Shown: positions 16,864 to 25,865 of the stretch, piece after piece | Numbering within the stretch: the stretch's first letter is position 1 | Layout of the letters: each line of letters starts with the position of its first letter | Source of the DNA: Proteiniclasticum sediminis | GTDB taxonomy: Bacteria > Bacillota > Clostridia > Clostridiales > Clostridiaceae | DNA length: 64,000 bases | Reading direction: 5' to 3' | NCBI RefSeq assembly: GCF_018128025.1 | Contig: NZ_JAGSCS010000002.1 | Span: forward strand, 124,001 to 188,000 | The notes under the pieces: model-generated | Databases searched by the model: none | The model's input: only the letters and a program-made list of their open reading frames with translations | Told to the model about the DNA's origin: nothing | Translations under genes and position numbers: made by a program

Positions 16864-17499
16864 ATGAAAGTTATCGCATTTAATGGAAGTCCCAAGAAAG
16901 AGGGAAATACCGCCCAGGCGCTGAAGGTGGTGCTGGCGGAGATGGAGAAAGCCGGAATCGAGACGGAGATCATCCATGTGGGAGCCAAGGAGCTTCGCCA
17001 GTGTACCGCCTGCGGTATGTGTGCCCGGAACAAGAATGAAGAGTGCATCCTGAACCAGGATGACGTGAATCTGTGGATCCAGAAGATGAAGGAAGCCGAT
17101 GGCATCCTTCTGGGGTCCCCCGTCCATTACTCCGGGATCAGCGCCTCCATGAAGGCTTTCCTGGACCGTGCCTTCTATGTGGCCAGCAATAATGCCGGCC
17201 TCTTCCGCCACAAGGTGGGAGCATCCCTGGCCGTGGTCCGGCGCTCTGGCGGTGTACCGGCCTTTGATGCCCTGAACCGCTACATTCAGTATTCGGAGAT
17301 GATCATGCCCTCCTCCAACTACTGGAATGTGATCCACGGAACCCGTCCCGGAGACATCCATAGTGATGAAGAGGGGCTTCAGATTCTTCGGGTTCTGGGC
17401 AAAAACATGACCTGGCTTCTCCAGGTACTGGAAGAAGGAAAGAAGAAGTACCCAGCTCCCGAGCGGGAGAAAAAGGCCGTGACAAACTTCATCCGTTAG
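16864..17499 (+). CDS. NAD(P)H-dependent FMN reductase-like iron-sulfur flavoprotein
   Basis: A 211-residue member of the flavodoxin-like FMN reductase family. FNGSPKKEGNTAQAL is the FMN phosphate loop, and the GSPVHYSGISASMKAFLDRA helix is typical of the group. The cysteines of CTACGMCARNKNEEC match the compact cluster motif of archaeal and clostridial iron-sulfur flavoproteins, so a 4Fe-4S cluster is likely. Such proteins move electrons to oxygen species or quinone-like acceptors in anaerobes. AAAGGAG precedes the ATG. Confidence 0.85.
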   Translation: MKVIAFNGSPKKEGNTAQALKVVLAEMEKAGIETEIIHVGAKELRQCTACGMCARNKNEECILNQDDVNLWIQKMKEADGILLGSPVHYSGISASMKAFLDRAFYVASNNAGLFRHKVGASLAVVRRSGGVPAFDALNRYIQYSEMIMPSSNYWNVIHGTRPGDIHSDEEGLQILRVLGKNMTWLLQVLEEGKKKYPAPEREKKAVTNFIR

Positions 17500-17907
17500 T
17501 GGGAAAAGAACGGCGAGTAACGGCTTCTTAGGTTCGAGAATGAAGAATACAGCTCCCGGGCAGGCCATCGCAAATCGTACCGGGAAGTTCTTGGACAAAA
17601 TAAATTACTCTGCTGGCTCTCCTCAAAAAGAGCTGGTAGAGTTTTTTGGTTTTGAGGACACAAAATCTTCGTGTTCTTCGGGTTTTGGGAAGAAAACCCA
17701 GAGGAGGGAAGTTTATAGACGAAAATTCTTGCCCTCGGGGGAAGAATAGAGTTCGTCACAAATTGTCAATGTTTTTGAGGTAGAATAAGCCTATAAGCAA
17801 AGTGGGTATCCTGCGTGAAGGAAACCCCATGGGGAGAAAACAGATTAAAGAAAATCAGAACGGAAATCTCGTTGTCGTGGATTAGTTCCCTTTCTTGGGA
17901 GGGAGGA
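17500..17907. other. intergenic region before the multicopper oxidase
   Basis: About 400 bases without a convincing gene. A 69-codon ORF at 17540-17749 lacks a ribosome binding site and family features. A small hairpin GGGTTTT/AAAACCC is at 17682-17701. Promoter-like AT-rich sequence is seen near 17757-17800 but no clear pair of hexamers. Confidence 0.4.
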
Positions 17908-19359
17908 ATGAAGATGAAAACTATAATGAATCCTTGGCGTCATCGCCATCAGATCATGGCGGGACTATGCCTTGTCCTCAGCGGAATTCTCTTCTCCAGC
18001 TGCAGCCTGTTGCCCAGCAATGGGGGAAGACCAGGGGATGGCGTAGTGTCTAGCGAGAGGAACCCGTTAAGAATTCCAGAGCTTCTGGAGGACCGAAATC
18101 CAGATCCGAACATGGCGGAGTATGCCCTGGAAGCACGGGAAGGAGAGCAGGAGTTTATTCCCGGGAAACTGACGAAAACCTTTGGGTATAACGGCGATTA
18201 TCTGGGGCCGGTGCTGCGAATGCGAAGAGGCGAACAGGTGAGCATCCAGGTCTCCAACGCTTTAACCGATGATACGACCATCCACTGGCACGGTCTGGAA
18301 GTTGACGGGGAACAGGATGGGGGACCTCACCAGAAAATCAAACCGGGCGATACCTGGAATCCTCAATTCACTGTGGACCAGCCGGCGGCGACGCTGTGGT
18401 TCCATCCGCATCTGGCGGGAACCACGGCCAATCAGGTCTACATGGGACTGGCCGGGCTGATCTACATCGAGGATGAGGTCTCCGACGGGCTGAATCTCCC
18501 CAAGGAGTATGGAGTCAATGATCTGCCGGTTATTGTTCAGGATCGGAACTTCAAGGCCGATGGAAGTTTTGCCTATGAGGTCAGCATGATGGGCGTTGTT
18601 CCGGGGAATCACCTGCTGATCAACGGAACAGAGAATCCTTATGTGGAAGTGAATCAGGGGAAGGTCAGACTGCGACTCCTCAACGCCTCCAATGCGGATA
18701 ACTATACCTTTACCTTAAGCGACAATCTCGATTTCCAGCAGATTGCCTCCGATGGAGGTTTTTTGGAAAAATCCGTGGTGAGGAAGGCGATTGAACTTTC
18801 TCCCGGCGAAAGAGCAGAAGTCGTCGTCGATCTGTCTGCGGTAAAAGAGGACAAAACCTATCTCCTCGTGGAGGGTTATCCCGGGCTGGAATTTCGGATT
18901 CTTCAGCTAGGGAAGGATACGACGGAAGTTCCTTCACAGCTGGTGGTGCTGCCCAAGGCGGACGCCACCTTGTCCACGGGGGAAAGAAGCTTCCAGCTGG
19001 AAGGGATGGGAATTCAGGGAACCATCAACGGGAAAGTCTATGATCCCGACCGTATGGATGAAACTATTCCCCAGGGAAAAACGGAAATCTGGACGCTCAC
19101 CACGACCTTCGGAGGCATGATGCAGTCTGGCGGTCATCCCTTCCATGTTCATGGAACACAGTTTAGAGTGCTCTCTCGAAATGGCAAGGAACCCCCGGAA
19201 GAAGAACGGGGATACAAGGATACGGTTTTTGTGGGGGTGGGGGAAGAAGTACGGATCCTCATCCAGTTTAAACATCAGGGGATGTACATGTACCACTGTC
19301 ATATTCTTGAGCATGAAGATTATGGCATGATGGGACAGATTATGGTTACTGCGCCGTAA
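17908..19359 (+). CDS. lipoprotein multicopper oxidase (CueO/CotA-like)
   Basis: A 483-residue three-domain cupredoxin oxidase. It begins with a signal peptide and a lipobox-like LFSSC, so it is probably anchored on the outer face of the membrane. Copper sites are complete: HWHGLEVDG and WFHPHLAG in domain 1, HPFHVHG and YHCHILEHEDYGMMG at the C terminus. Such enzymes oxidise Cu(I), phenols or Mn(II) with O2. The start is ATG 17908 or 17914, both behind GGGAGGGAGGA. The next gene encodes a Met/His-rich exported protein, which supports a copper role. An O2-using enzyme would suit an aerotolerant host or copper detoxification. Confidence 0.88.
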   Translation: MKMKTIMNPWRHRHQIMAGLCLVLSGILFSSCSLLPSNGGRPGDGVVSSERNPLRIPELLEDRNPDPNMAEYALEAREGEQEFIPGKLTKTFGYNGDYLGPVLRMRRGEQVSIQVSNALTDDTTIHWHGLEVDGEQDGGPHQKIKPGDTWNPQFTVDQPAATLWFHPHLAGTTANQVYMGLAGLIYIEDEVSDGLNLPKEYGVNDLPVIVQDRNFKADGSFAYEVSMMGVVPGNHLLINGTENPYVEVNQGKVRLRLLNASNADNYTFTLSDNLDFQQIASDGGFLEKSVVRKAIELSPGERAEVVVDLSAVKEDKTYLLVEGYPGLEFRILQLGKDTTEVPSQLVVLPKADATLSTGERSFQLEGMGIQGTINGKVYDPDRMDETIPQGKTEIWTLTTTFGGMMQSGGHPFHVHGTQFRVLSRNGKEPPEEERGYKDTVFVGVGEEVRILIQFKHQGMYMYHCHILEHEDYGMMGQIMVTAP

Positions 19360-19606
19360 CGTACAGGAACTCTTCAGGTATAGGATATAGGGAGTCAAAA
19401 GTAGTCCTGCAGGAGGGAGAAGGATCGCAAGCTAAAGAAAAGTCTTAACGAAGATGGCTTTGGAGCCGGGTACAAGGTTCATCGAGGATTGGATAAGCTC
19501 AGGGTATGCCAATGGGTTTTGATGGGTGGAATCTTCTCCATGGAATCTCCACAATTACCCGGTATATTTACATCGTGATCTCCATGGAGCTCACGAAAGG
19601 AAGATA

Positions 19607-19921
19607 ATGATGATCAAGAAAATAGCTGGACTATCCATACTCCTCACGATGTTAACCACCACCCCGGTTTTGGCTTCGGTGAACCCCAATACACCTGAGA
19701 AGGCAGCACCTGCCATCGCCGTAGAGATGCTGAAGAACTGCGGAGTTAAGGTAAATGGGGATATTTTACGACAAGTCACAGAACAGATGGGTCCAGGGGG
19801 AACGTTCATGGGCATGGAGAAAAGTGATCCCCACTACAAGCACCATGTGATGCACTACCTCCATGAGGATCTGGGGGTCATGGGAGACCAAGACTGCATG
19901 ACCCACGGACAGATGGAGTAA
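19607..19921 (+). CDS. small exported Met/His-rich protein, possible copper binder
   Basis: A 104-residue protein with a signal peptide (residues 1-24, ending TTTPVLA). The mature part has two Cys and a C-terminal 35 residues rich in His and Met (HYKHHVMHYLHEDLGVMG, then CMTHGQME). This composition is common in periplasmic or extracellular copper-binding proteins. The gene follows the multicopper oxidase by about 250 bases and has AAAGGAAG before the ATG. I know no named family; copper binding is inferred from composition and neighbour. Confidence 0.6.
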   Translation: MMIKKIAGLSILLTMLTTTPVLASVNPNTPEKAAPAIAVEMLKNCGVKVNGDILRQVTEQMGPGGTFMGMEKSDPHYKHHVMHYLHEDLGVMGDQDCMTHGQME

Positions 19922-19934
19922 AGCGAAAAACGTT

Positions 19935-19967
19935 GGAGCGGAAAGGATTAACCTGCCGCTCCTTTTT
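19935..19967 (+). terminator. rho-independent terminator
   Basis: GGAGCGG (19935-19941) and CCGCTCC (19956-19962) are perfect complements followed by TTTTT. It ends the exported Met/His-rich gene. Confidence 0.8.
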
Positions 19968-20165
19968 CATGGACAAGAAAAGGACACGGTTCGGCCACTT
20001 CCCTGAAGGATCCTGGAGGAAGGGAAGAGCCAGGGAAGAGAAAGGGAAGAGAAACGTCAAATTTCAGGGAAATCTCCTTGACTTCATTCGGGAGGTCGGG
20101 TACGATAAAAAGAATTTAATCGAACTTGAACCTTGCCACCGGGTAAGGAGGATCAGGGTGTTCTG

Positions 20166-20197
20166 CCCCATTCCGTTAGGTCTTGGAAGGAATGGGG
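20166..20197 (+). promoter_or_regulatory. hairpin in the MATE transporter leader
   Basis: CCCCATTCC (20166-20174) and GGAATGGGG (20189-20197) form a perfect 9-base stem shortly before the ribosome binding site of the transporter; five T follow 11 bases later. An upstream CCTTGCC/GGGTAAGG pairing near 20130-20150 could compete with it. This could be an attenuator, but no known riboswitch class was recognised. Confidence 0.4.
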
Positions 20198-20226
20198 ACG
20201 GAGCACCCTTTTTACAGGAGGATAGT

Positions 20227-21591
20227 ATGAGAAGCCGTCATTTGTTTTCCCGTTTTGCCCAATATGTCAGTCTCAACATCCTGGGGATGCTGGGACTCTC
20301 CTGTTATATTCTGGCGGATACTTTTTTTGTGGCCAAAGCCCTGGGCGCTTTCGGTTTGGCTGCTCTGAATTTCTCGATCTCCATCTACAGTCTTATCCAT
20401 GGGGCGGGACTTCTCCTGGGTGTGGGTGGAGCCACCCGTTATCGGATTCATACAGCGCAGAAGAATATTGAAATGGGACGAAGGGGATATGGCACCACGG
20501 TGAAGATCGGAGCCCTTGCCGGAGGGGCATTTCTCCTCCTGGGTCTTCTGGGGACGTCAGGCCTGGCTCGACTCCTGGGAGCGGATGCCTCTACACTCCC
20601 GTTGACCGTTACCTATCTTCGAACCATTTTTGTCTTTGCGCCATTCTTCATCCTGAACAACATTCTCCTTGCCTTTGTCCGGAATGACGGGAATCCCGCC
20701 CTGGCCATGAAAGCCATGCTCTTTGGAAGTTTCTCCAATATCCTCTTGGATTATCTCCTGATGTTTCCGCTGAATCTGGGGATGTTTGGGGCGGCCTTCG
20801 CCACGGGACTGGCTCCCATCCTCAGTATCATCGTCATGGTTCTCCATCTGCGGCGAAGTCCGGGTCTGCGAGGGTCCCTGAACCTGGCTCCGCAATGGAA
20901 GTTACTGCCGGATTTCCTCGATCTGGGGATGTCCTCCTTCATCCTGGAGATCTCCTCCGCTGCGGTTCTCATGGTCACCAATCGGGTGATTTTAAAGATT
21001 TCCGGGAATTTTGGAGTTGCAGCCTACGGCATTGTGGCCAATCTGGCCTTGGTGGGCATGGCGCTCTTTGCAGGGCTGGCCCAGGGAGTGCAGCCCTTGG
21101 TGAGCAGTGCCCATGGAAAAAAACAGAACGAGGAGATCAGGAAACTTCAGCGGTATGCCGTAGCCAGTGCGCTTCTCCTCTCATTCGTGCTCTTCGGAAT
21201 AGTTTTGGGGTACCGGGAGAGTATCGTGGAGGCCTTTAACGGTCAGGGAAATGCCGTCGTGGGGCAGATGGCGGAGGAAGGGCTTCTTCTCTACTTCTTG
21301 GGGTTCTTCCTGGTAGGCTACAATATTCTGGAGGCCACCTTTGCCAGTGCCACGGAAAACACCCAGGAGGCCTTTCGGATATCCCTGCTGCGAGGATTCC
21401 TCTTCATCCTCCCCCTAATTCTTCTTCTTGGGAGATTCTATGGGATGAAAGGGGTCTGGCTTTCCTTTATTCTAACGGAAGCTCTGGTTCTCCTCCTTAC
21501 GGCCGAAGGAAAACTGAGGCACAGACAGTCTCAAAAGAGGGGACTTGTCCTGGGTTCCTCGCCAGTGGATGAGACCTGGAACGGAGGATGA
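20227..21591 (+). CDS. MATE family multidrug efflux transporter
   Basis: A 454-residue polytopic protein with 12 hydrophobic segments in two related halves, the MATE layout. The first half holds LADTFFVAKALGAFGLAALN and GVGGATRYRI, and the second half repeats this pattern with an NRVILKISGNFGVAAYGI segment. MATE proteins export cationic drugs or metabolites in exchange for Na+ or H+. ATG 20227 follows ACAGGAGG; the reading frame is open for 98 more codons upstream, but that part contains a terminator and leader hairpins. It is preceded by an unusually long structured leader. Confidence 0.87.
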   Translation: MRSRHLFSRFAQYVSLNILGMLGLSCYILADTFFVAKALGAFGLAALNFSISIYSLIHGAGLLLGVGGATRYRIHTAQKNIEMGRRGYGTTVKIGALAGGAFLLLGLLGTSGLARLLGADASTLPLTVTYLRTIFVFAPFFILNNILLAFVRNDGNPALAMKAMLFGSFSNILLDYLLMFPLNLGMFGAAFATGLAPILSIIVMVLHLRRSPGLRGSLNLAPQWKLLPDFLDLGMSSFILEISSAAVLMVTNRVILKISGNFGVAAYGIVANLALVGMALFAGLAQGVQPLVSSAHGKKQNEEIRKLQRYAVASALLLSFVLFGIVLGYRESIVEAFNGQGNAVVGQMAEEGLLLYFLGFFLVGYNILEATFASATENTQEAFRISLLRGFLFILPLILLLGRFYGMKGVWLSFILTEALVLLLTAEGKLRHRQSQKRGLVLGSSPVDETWNGG

Positions 21592-21639
21592 AGGAATGAG
21601 GAAGAGCTTTAATGAGAGGAAAAAGAAGCAATATGCTGA

Positions 21640-21683
21640 ACTTAGATGCAAAGCATGGGATAGATATGCTATGCTATCTAAGT
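21640..21683. repeat. hairpin between the MATE and kinase-like genes
   Basis: ACTTAGAT (21640-21647) and ATCTAAGT (21676-21683) are perfect complements, with an inner AGCAT/ATGCT pairing. There is no T-run. Role unknown. Confidence 0.35.
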
Positions 21684-21732
21684 AATTGTTGCATCGATGC
21701 TCATGGAAAGACCCATGGAAGAGGAGTACAAC

Positions 21733-22176
21733 ATGGTTTTAGCATTCATCGGAGAAAGCTGTACCGGGAAATCCACGGTGGCAGATGTTCTTCAAACAAA
21801 AGTCCAAGTGGAAATTACTTCCGGGAAGGATTATCTTCGCTGGGAGAAGAATCCTCAAATGGCTGAGGTTAAATTCAAACAGTATCTGGCAGAGCATGAA
21901 GCCAGTCCACAACTGGTTTTATTCGTGATCTCTGAACCGGAGCACCTGAAGCTCCTGCCCGAACACCATCAGGCATACCTTTTCCAAGCCCCGCTGGACG
22001 TTCTGAAGGATCGTTTCGCCCAGCGCATGGGCGGGAAGCTGCCTCCTCCAGTGGCCATGATGCTGGAGCGTAAGCATGGCCAGTTTGATGCGGTCCCTTC
22101 TCGACGAACCTTCAATACCGCTGAGGAAACACCGGATGCCATCTGTTCCGAAGTACTTCAGTTGATTCGTTCGTAA
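21733..22176 (+). CDS. P-loop kinase-like NTPase
   Basis: A 147-residue protein with a Walker A motif right at the N terminus (AFIGESCTGKSTVADVL), as in small nucleoside or adenylate kinase-like P-loop proteins. A lid-like region rich in Arg follows (FAQRMGGKLPPPVAMMLERK). No Walker B aspartate pair is obvious. ATG 21733 follows GAGGAG; upstream in-frame ATGs are less well placed. A terminator follows. Substrate unknown. Confidence 0.65.
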   Translation: MVLAFIGESCTGKSTVADVLQTKVQVEITSGKDYLRWEKNPQMAEVKFKQYLAEHEASPQLVLFVISEPEHLKLLPEHHQAYLFQAPLDVLKDRFAQRMGGKLPPPVAMMLERKHGQFDAVPSRRTFNTAEETPDAICSEVLQLIRS

Positions 22177-22189
22177 GCTCATACCGACT

Positions 22190-22223
22190 AACCTCTTTGC
22201 CGATTTGGCCGAGAGGTTTTTTT
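22190..22223 (+). terminator. rho-independent terminator
   Basis: AACCTCT/AGAGGTT arms with an inner GCC/GGC pairing, followed by a T-run. It ends the kinase-like gene. The next 260 bases, to 22483, are very AT-rich without a gene; a TATAAT lies at 22308-22313 but lacks a clear -35 partner. Confidence 0.8.
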
Positions 22224-22483
22224 GTTGGCTCAACTTTCCAGGGGCGAAGGAAAGGATCGGCTTTTCTAAATATACTAAATTTAACTTTATTATCTTGAAA
22301 TTAAAGGTATAATAGATAATAAATTAATACAAAAAGTAGATGATAGTTATCTTAACGAAATGCATATAATTATTTAACACTTACGAATCACTCCACATCA
22401 ATAGTTAAAGAATAGAATAGGATCATGGAGAAATCTTAGGGTACTTCACGGGTTGCTGTTGGGATGTATTGAAGGAGGTAGGA

Positions 22484-23458
22484 ATGAAAAAACATTGGAA
22501 TGCATTCAGGAGAAATGAAGAGGGGCAGGTCATGGTCCTCTTTGCCCTGATGCTTGTGGTAGCACTGGGCATGGCTGCATTGGTCATTGACTTGGGCTGG
22601 GTTCAGATCAGTAAAAAACAATTGCAAAATGTGGCCGATGCGGCAGCCTTGGCGGGAGCCCAGGATCTGCCCAGCGAAAGTGAGGCGGTGGCATCTGCTC
22701 TGATCATTGCAAAAGAGAACAAAATGAAAGTACAGAAGAATAGAGTAACCAACGAAGGTGACACTATTGAAATCACAACTCCCTATGACGGTGATGTGAC
22801 AAAGATTGAAGTGGTGTGCAAACGCAAAGTCCCGTATTTCTTCGCTCAGATTTTTGGGTTTGCCGACACGGAAGTCACGGTTCGGACCGTTGCCCAGAAA
22901 AAAGGCAATCTAAAGGAGGTTGTAGGTCTGCGACCCTGGGCTCTTCGAAATCAATATTCCATCGAGCAGGCAGGCATAAAAACCTGGGTAGATTATCATT
23001 ATACCTATGGTATGGAGCTGGTTTTGAAGGATGGAGGTGGGGATGGATTTCAAGGCTTATATCGGATCGTGGGTTATGGAGACCAAAATCCAAATGCGGC
23101 GGATATATACAAGAAAAATATTGCGGATGGTTACTCAGGGAAAGTTCAATTGGGGGACCTTGTAATTGAAGGATCAGGAAATATGAATGTGAAAGGTGAA
23201 ATCGATGCATTGATGAAGCGTACAGGAGATACCTCCGAAGACTATACAAAAGCTACCCATGGGAACTCACGGGTTGTCTTTATTCCAAAAATCGATGCCC
23301 ACACCAAGGAGGTTTTAGGATTTGCGGCGATTTATCTCAAGTCCGTGGATACTCACGGTAACATCACCGTCAATTTCCTCTACGACACCACTTGGTCTGA
23401 AGTGGAGAAGAGTAAGGTGGAAAACTGGGGATTGGGAGCTGTAAAGATCGTGGAGTAA
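22484..23458 (+). CDS. TadE/TadG-like surface protein, copy 1
   Basis: A 324-residue protein with the N-terminal TadG-like pattern: a basic start, NEEGQVMVLFALMLVVALGMAALVIDLGW spanning the membrane, and QLQNVADAAALAGAQDL directly after it. The rest is exported and has no recognised domain. TadE/G proteins are pseudopilin-like parts of Tad/Flp pili, but no TadA, TadB, TadC or Flp pilin gene is in this window. A close paralogue lies at 29574. GGAGGTAGG precedes ATG 22484, and a terminator follows, so the gene forms its own unit. Confidence 0.75.
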   Translation: MKKHWNAFRRNEEGQVMVLFALMLVVALGMAALVIDLGWVQISKKQLQNVADAAALAGAQDLPSESEAVASALIIAKENKMKVQKNRVTNEGDTIEITTPYDGDVTKIEVVCKRKVPYFFAQIFGFADTEVTVRTVAQKKGNLKEVVGLRPWALRNQYSIEQAGIKTWVDYHYTYGMELVLKDGGGDGFQGLYRIVGYGDQNPNAADIYKKNIADGYSGKVQLGDLVIEGSGNMNVKGEIDALMKRTGDTSEDYTKATHGNSRVVFIPKIDAHTKEVLGFAAIYLKSVDTHGNITVNFLYDTTWSEVEKSKVENWGLGAVKIVE

Positions 23459-23482
23459 GCCTGTTTCGAATTGAATCGGAAA

Positions 23483-23525
23483 CCGCAAAGAATCCCTCGT
23501 CCAATCGGGGGATTCTTTGCGTTTG
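23483..23525 (+). terminator. rho-independent terminator
   Basis: CGCAAAGAATCCCTCG pairs with CGGGGGATTCTTTGCG across a 6-base loop, followed by TTTG. It ends the TadG-like gene. Confidence 0.85.
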
Positions 23526-23684
23526 TCTTCAAGGTAACTCTTGGTTGACTTACGCAAAATTCCGATAAATTCATATTCCGTCTTTTGTCCCTATGTTAGA
23601 ATGAAGACAAGAATACACGCTGCGTTGATCGACAGAGTTTTTGGCCCGTTGATTAGGAATGCTGGCGGGTGAGGGGGAACGGAT

Positions 23685-25529
23685 ATGGATTATGAGGTGA
23701 TCATTGTGGGGGGAGGACTCTCCGGACTTACAGCCGGGGCACTTTTGGCGAAACGGGGACTCTCCGTGGCTGTCATCGACAAAAGTCAACATCCCGGGGG
23801 ATCCTGCGGTGTATTTAAACGAAGGGAGGTTATTTTTGATCAGGGCGCAGCCATGCTCTATGGGTTCGGCGAAGCCGGGTTCAATGCGCACCGATTTGTC
23901 TTCAACTGTTTGGAACAGCCCATCGCCATGATCCGCCATGATGAGCTCTATGCCGTGAACTACGAGGGGCAAAGAGTCCGCTTTTTTCGTGATCTTCCGG
24001 CATTTATGGAGGAGTTATCTCGGGTTTTCCCCTCGGAAAAAGCCAATATTCAAAGGTTTTACGGAGCCATGGAAAAACTCTACACCCATATCATGGTGGA
24101 TAATCCCACCTATTCCACCGCCGATGAGACGGACCCCTGGACGGGGTTCAAGGGGCTCATGAAGCACCCCGTGTCCTATGCCCGGTTTTTAGGGTATCTC
24201 AATCAGAGTGCCCGAAGCCTCCTGGAACAGTATTTTGAGGGTCCCGAGATCTTCCGTTTCTTTGACAAGCTGACCTCCACCTACTGCTATGCCACCGTGG
24301 AAGAATCCCCGGCGGTGTTGGCGGCGGTGATGTTTGTGGACAACCATGTGGGCGGCAGCTATTATCCGGCAGGCTCCACGTTGTTTCTTCCCGGGAAGCT
24401 GGAGAAAGTGATTGAAGAGCATGGGGGCGTCATGATTCCGAAACATGAAGTCACGGCCTTTCTCACGGAAGGGAAAAAGATTACCGGGGTTCGGCTCCAT
24501 ACGGGGGAAGTGCTCACGGCCAGAGACTACATCTACTCCGGAACCTCCTGGAACCTCTTTGGTAAACTTCTGGATCCGGAGGTGACCACGCCGAAGGAGC
24601 GGGACCGGATTCTTTCTCAGGTGCCCACCTATCCCAGTGTCGTCCTCTATACAGTCGTGGACAAAAGGGTGATCCCCGAAGATACCCTGCCCATTGAAAT
24701 GCTGGTGGGCAATCCGGAAAAGCTCGATGAAAGCGAAGTGACGGTATATCTTCTCAGCATCGATGATCGAAGTCTTTGTGGAGAAGATGAGCATACGGTG
24801 ACTGCCATCGGCCCCAGCTTTATCAACTGGAAAAGGGCAGATCAGGAGGGGTATCAGGAGCAAAAGAAAGCGGAAGTCCAGCGGCTCCTGGAGGTTCTGG
24901 AGAAGCGATTCCCGGGATTCACCCAAGCGGTTCGCCATGCCGAGCTGGCTACCCCGCGGACCATTGAACGATATACTTTGAAAAATGGCGGAGCTGTGGC
25001 TGGGCCCAAACAGATGCTGGGTCAGCATATGTTCAAACGCCTCCATACCCGCACCACCTGGGAAAATCTCTTCTGCTGCGGGGAGTCCACCGTCATGGGC
25101 ACGGGAACTCCCACGGTGACGGGATCCGGGGTTTCCGCTGCCAATGCGGTACTGAAGAAACGGGGTCTTGATCCCTTTGTTCATGATCCGGATCGAAAGA
25201 ATGTGGTGCATATGGTGGAGAAACCCTTCACCAAGAAACGTTTATACGAAGAGTACCCGGAAACCCTGCGCCCTCTTCTTCAAAAGGCCATGCGCTGCCG
25301 ATTCTGCGAGAAACCCACCTGCAGTACCGCCTGGGATATTCCCGGGATCCTTCGGCGCACCGCCGTGGGAAACCTAAAAGGTGCAGCAAGGCTTTGGAAG
25401 AGTCATCCTGCGGAGGAGTCTGTCCTTTTGGCCATGGAAGAACACTGCATCCAGGCGCTGGAAGGAAAAGATGCTGTGGAGATTCGAGCCGTGATCCGTA
25501 TGCTGGAGGAAGGACACCATGGGGAATGA
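23685..25529 (+). CDS. CrtI/phytoene-desaturase-like FAD oxidoreductase with iron-sulfur-like C-terminal tail
   Basis: A 614-residue flavoprotein. Residues 1-500 are of the carotenoid desaturase/isomerase and retinol saturase type: VIIVGGGLSGLTAGALLAKR for FAD binding near the N terminus and CCGESTVMGTGTPTVTGSG near the end of the fold. Residues 540-614 are an extra part, with CRFCEKPTCSTAWDIPG and then GNLKGAARLWKSHP. This resembles the 4Fe-4S domain of glutamate synthase small subunits and dihydropyrimidine dehydrogenase, but only three of the four usual cysteines are visible. The tail could bring in electrons. No carotenoid synthesis genes are nearby. ATG 23685 follows GAGGGGG. Confidence 0.78.
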   Translation: MDYEVIIVGGGLSGLTAGALLAKRGLSVAVIDKSQHPGGSCGVFKRREVIFDQGAAMLYGFGEAGFNAHRFVFNCLEQPIAMIRHDELYAVNYEGQRVRFFRDLPAFMEELSRVFPSEKANIQRFYGAMEKLYTHIMVDNPTYSTADETDPWTGFKGLMKHPVSYARFLGYLNQSARSLLEQYFEGPEIFRFFDKLTSTYCYATVEESPAVLAAVMFVDNHVGGSYYPAGSTLFLPGKLEKVIEEHGGVMIPKHEVTAFLTEGKKITGVRLHTGEVLTARDYIYSGTSWNLFGKLLDPEVTTPKERDRILSQVPTYPSVVLYTVVDKRVIPEDTLPIEMLVGNPEKLDESEVTVYLLSIDDRSLCGEDEHTVTAIGPSFINWKRADQEGYQEQKKAEVQRLLEVLEKRFPGFTQAVRHAELATPRTIERYTLKNGGAVAGPKQMLGQHMFKRLHTRTTWENLFCCGESTVMGTGTPTVTGSGVSAANAVLKKRGLDPFVHDPDRKNVVHMVEKPFTKKRLYEEYPETLRPLLQKAMRCRFCEKPTCSTAWDIPGILRRTAVGNLKGAARLWKSHPAEESVLLAMEEHCIQALEGKDAVEIRAVIRMLEEGHHGE

Positions 25530-25865
25530 CGATGAGGTCATCATCCCAGGTGGCGGAGCCGCTGAGCTCACCGCCGCAGTCTATCTCTCCCGGTAGGCGT
25601 AAAGACCCTCCTTTTGGAGAGAGGAAAGAAACCCGGAGGGCTGGTCAACACCTTCTGGCATGAGGGTTTGCCTTGTACGGAGAAATCCTGGAAGAGCACC
25701 GCTTCACGAAAATCAAGAGGCCATCGACACCCTGATACGCCATGGCTGTCCGTTGGCCAATGGACGTTCAGTCCCGCTGGCCTTTCGCTGTCCATTCTCA
25801 CGGGCAATGTGGCCGCAGAGGCGATAGTTAAGGCGATGAAGACCAAAAAGGAAGTGAACCCATGA
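25519..25865 (+). pseudogene. remnant of a second FAD-dependent oxidoreductase
   Basis: The reading frame starts at an ATG overlapping the previous stop and encodes a dinucleotide-binding N terminus (DEVIIPGGGAAELTAAVYLS) that runs into a TAG at 25594. Shifting the frame by one base restores GVKTLLLERGKKPGGLVNTF, the natural continuation. The middle of the enzyme, several hundred residues, is missing, and the frame ends with an FAD-enzyme-like tail (SILTGNVAAEAIVKAMK). So it carries one frameshift and one large internal deletion. It was probably a homologue or partner of the CrtI-like gene just upstream. Confidence 0.75.

Noticed and set aside
17540-17749. 69-codon ORF before the multicopper oxidase
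   Set aside because: No ribosome binding site, no recognisable family and low-complexity composition.
19933-20226. 98-codon N-terminal extension of the MATE protein
   Set aside because: It contains the terminator of the previous gene and leader hairpins; ATG 20227 has a proper ribosome binding site.
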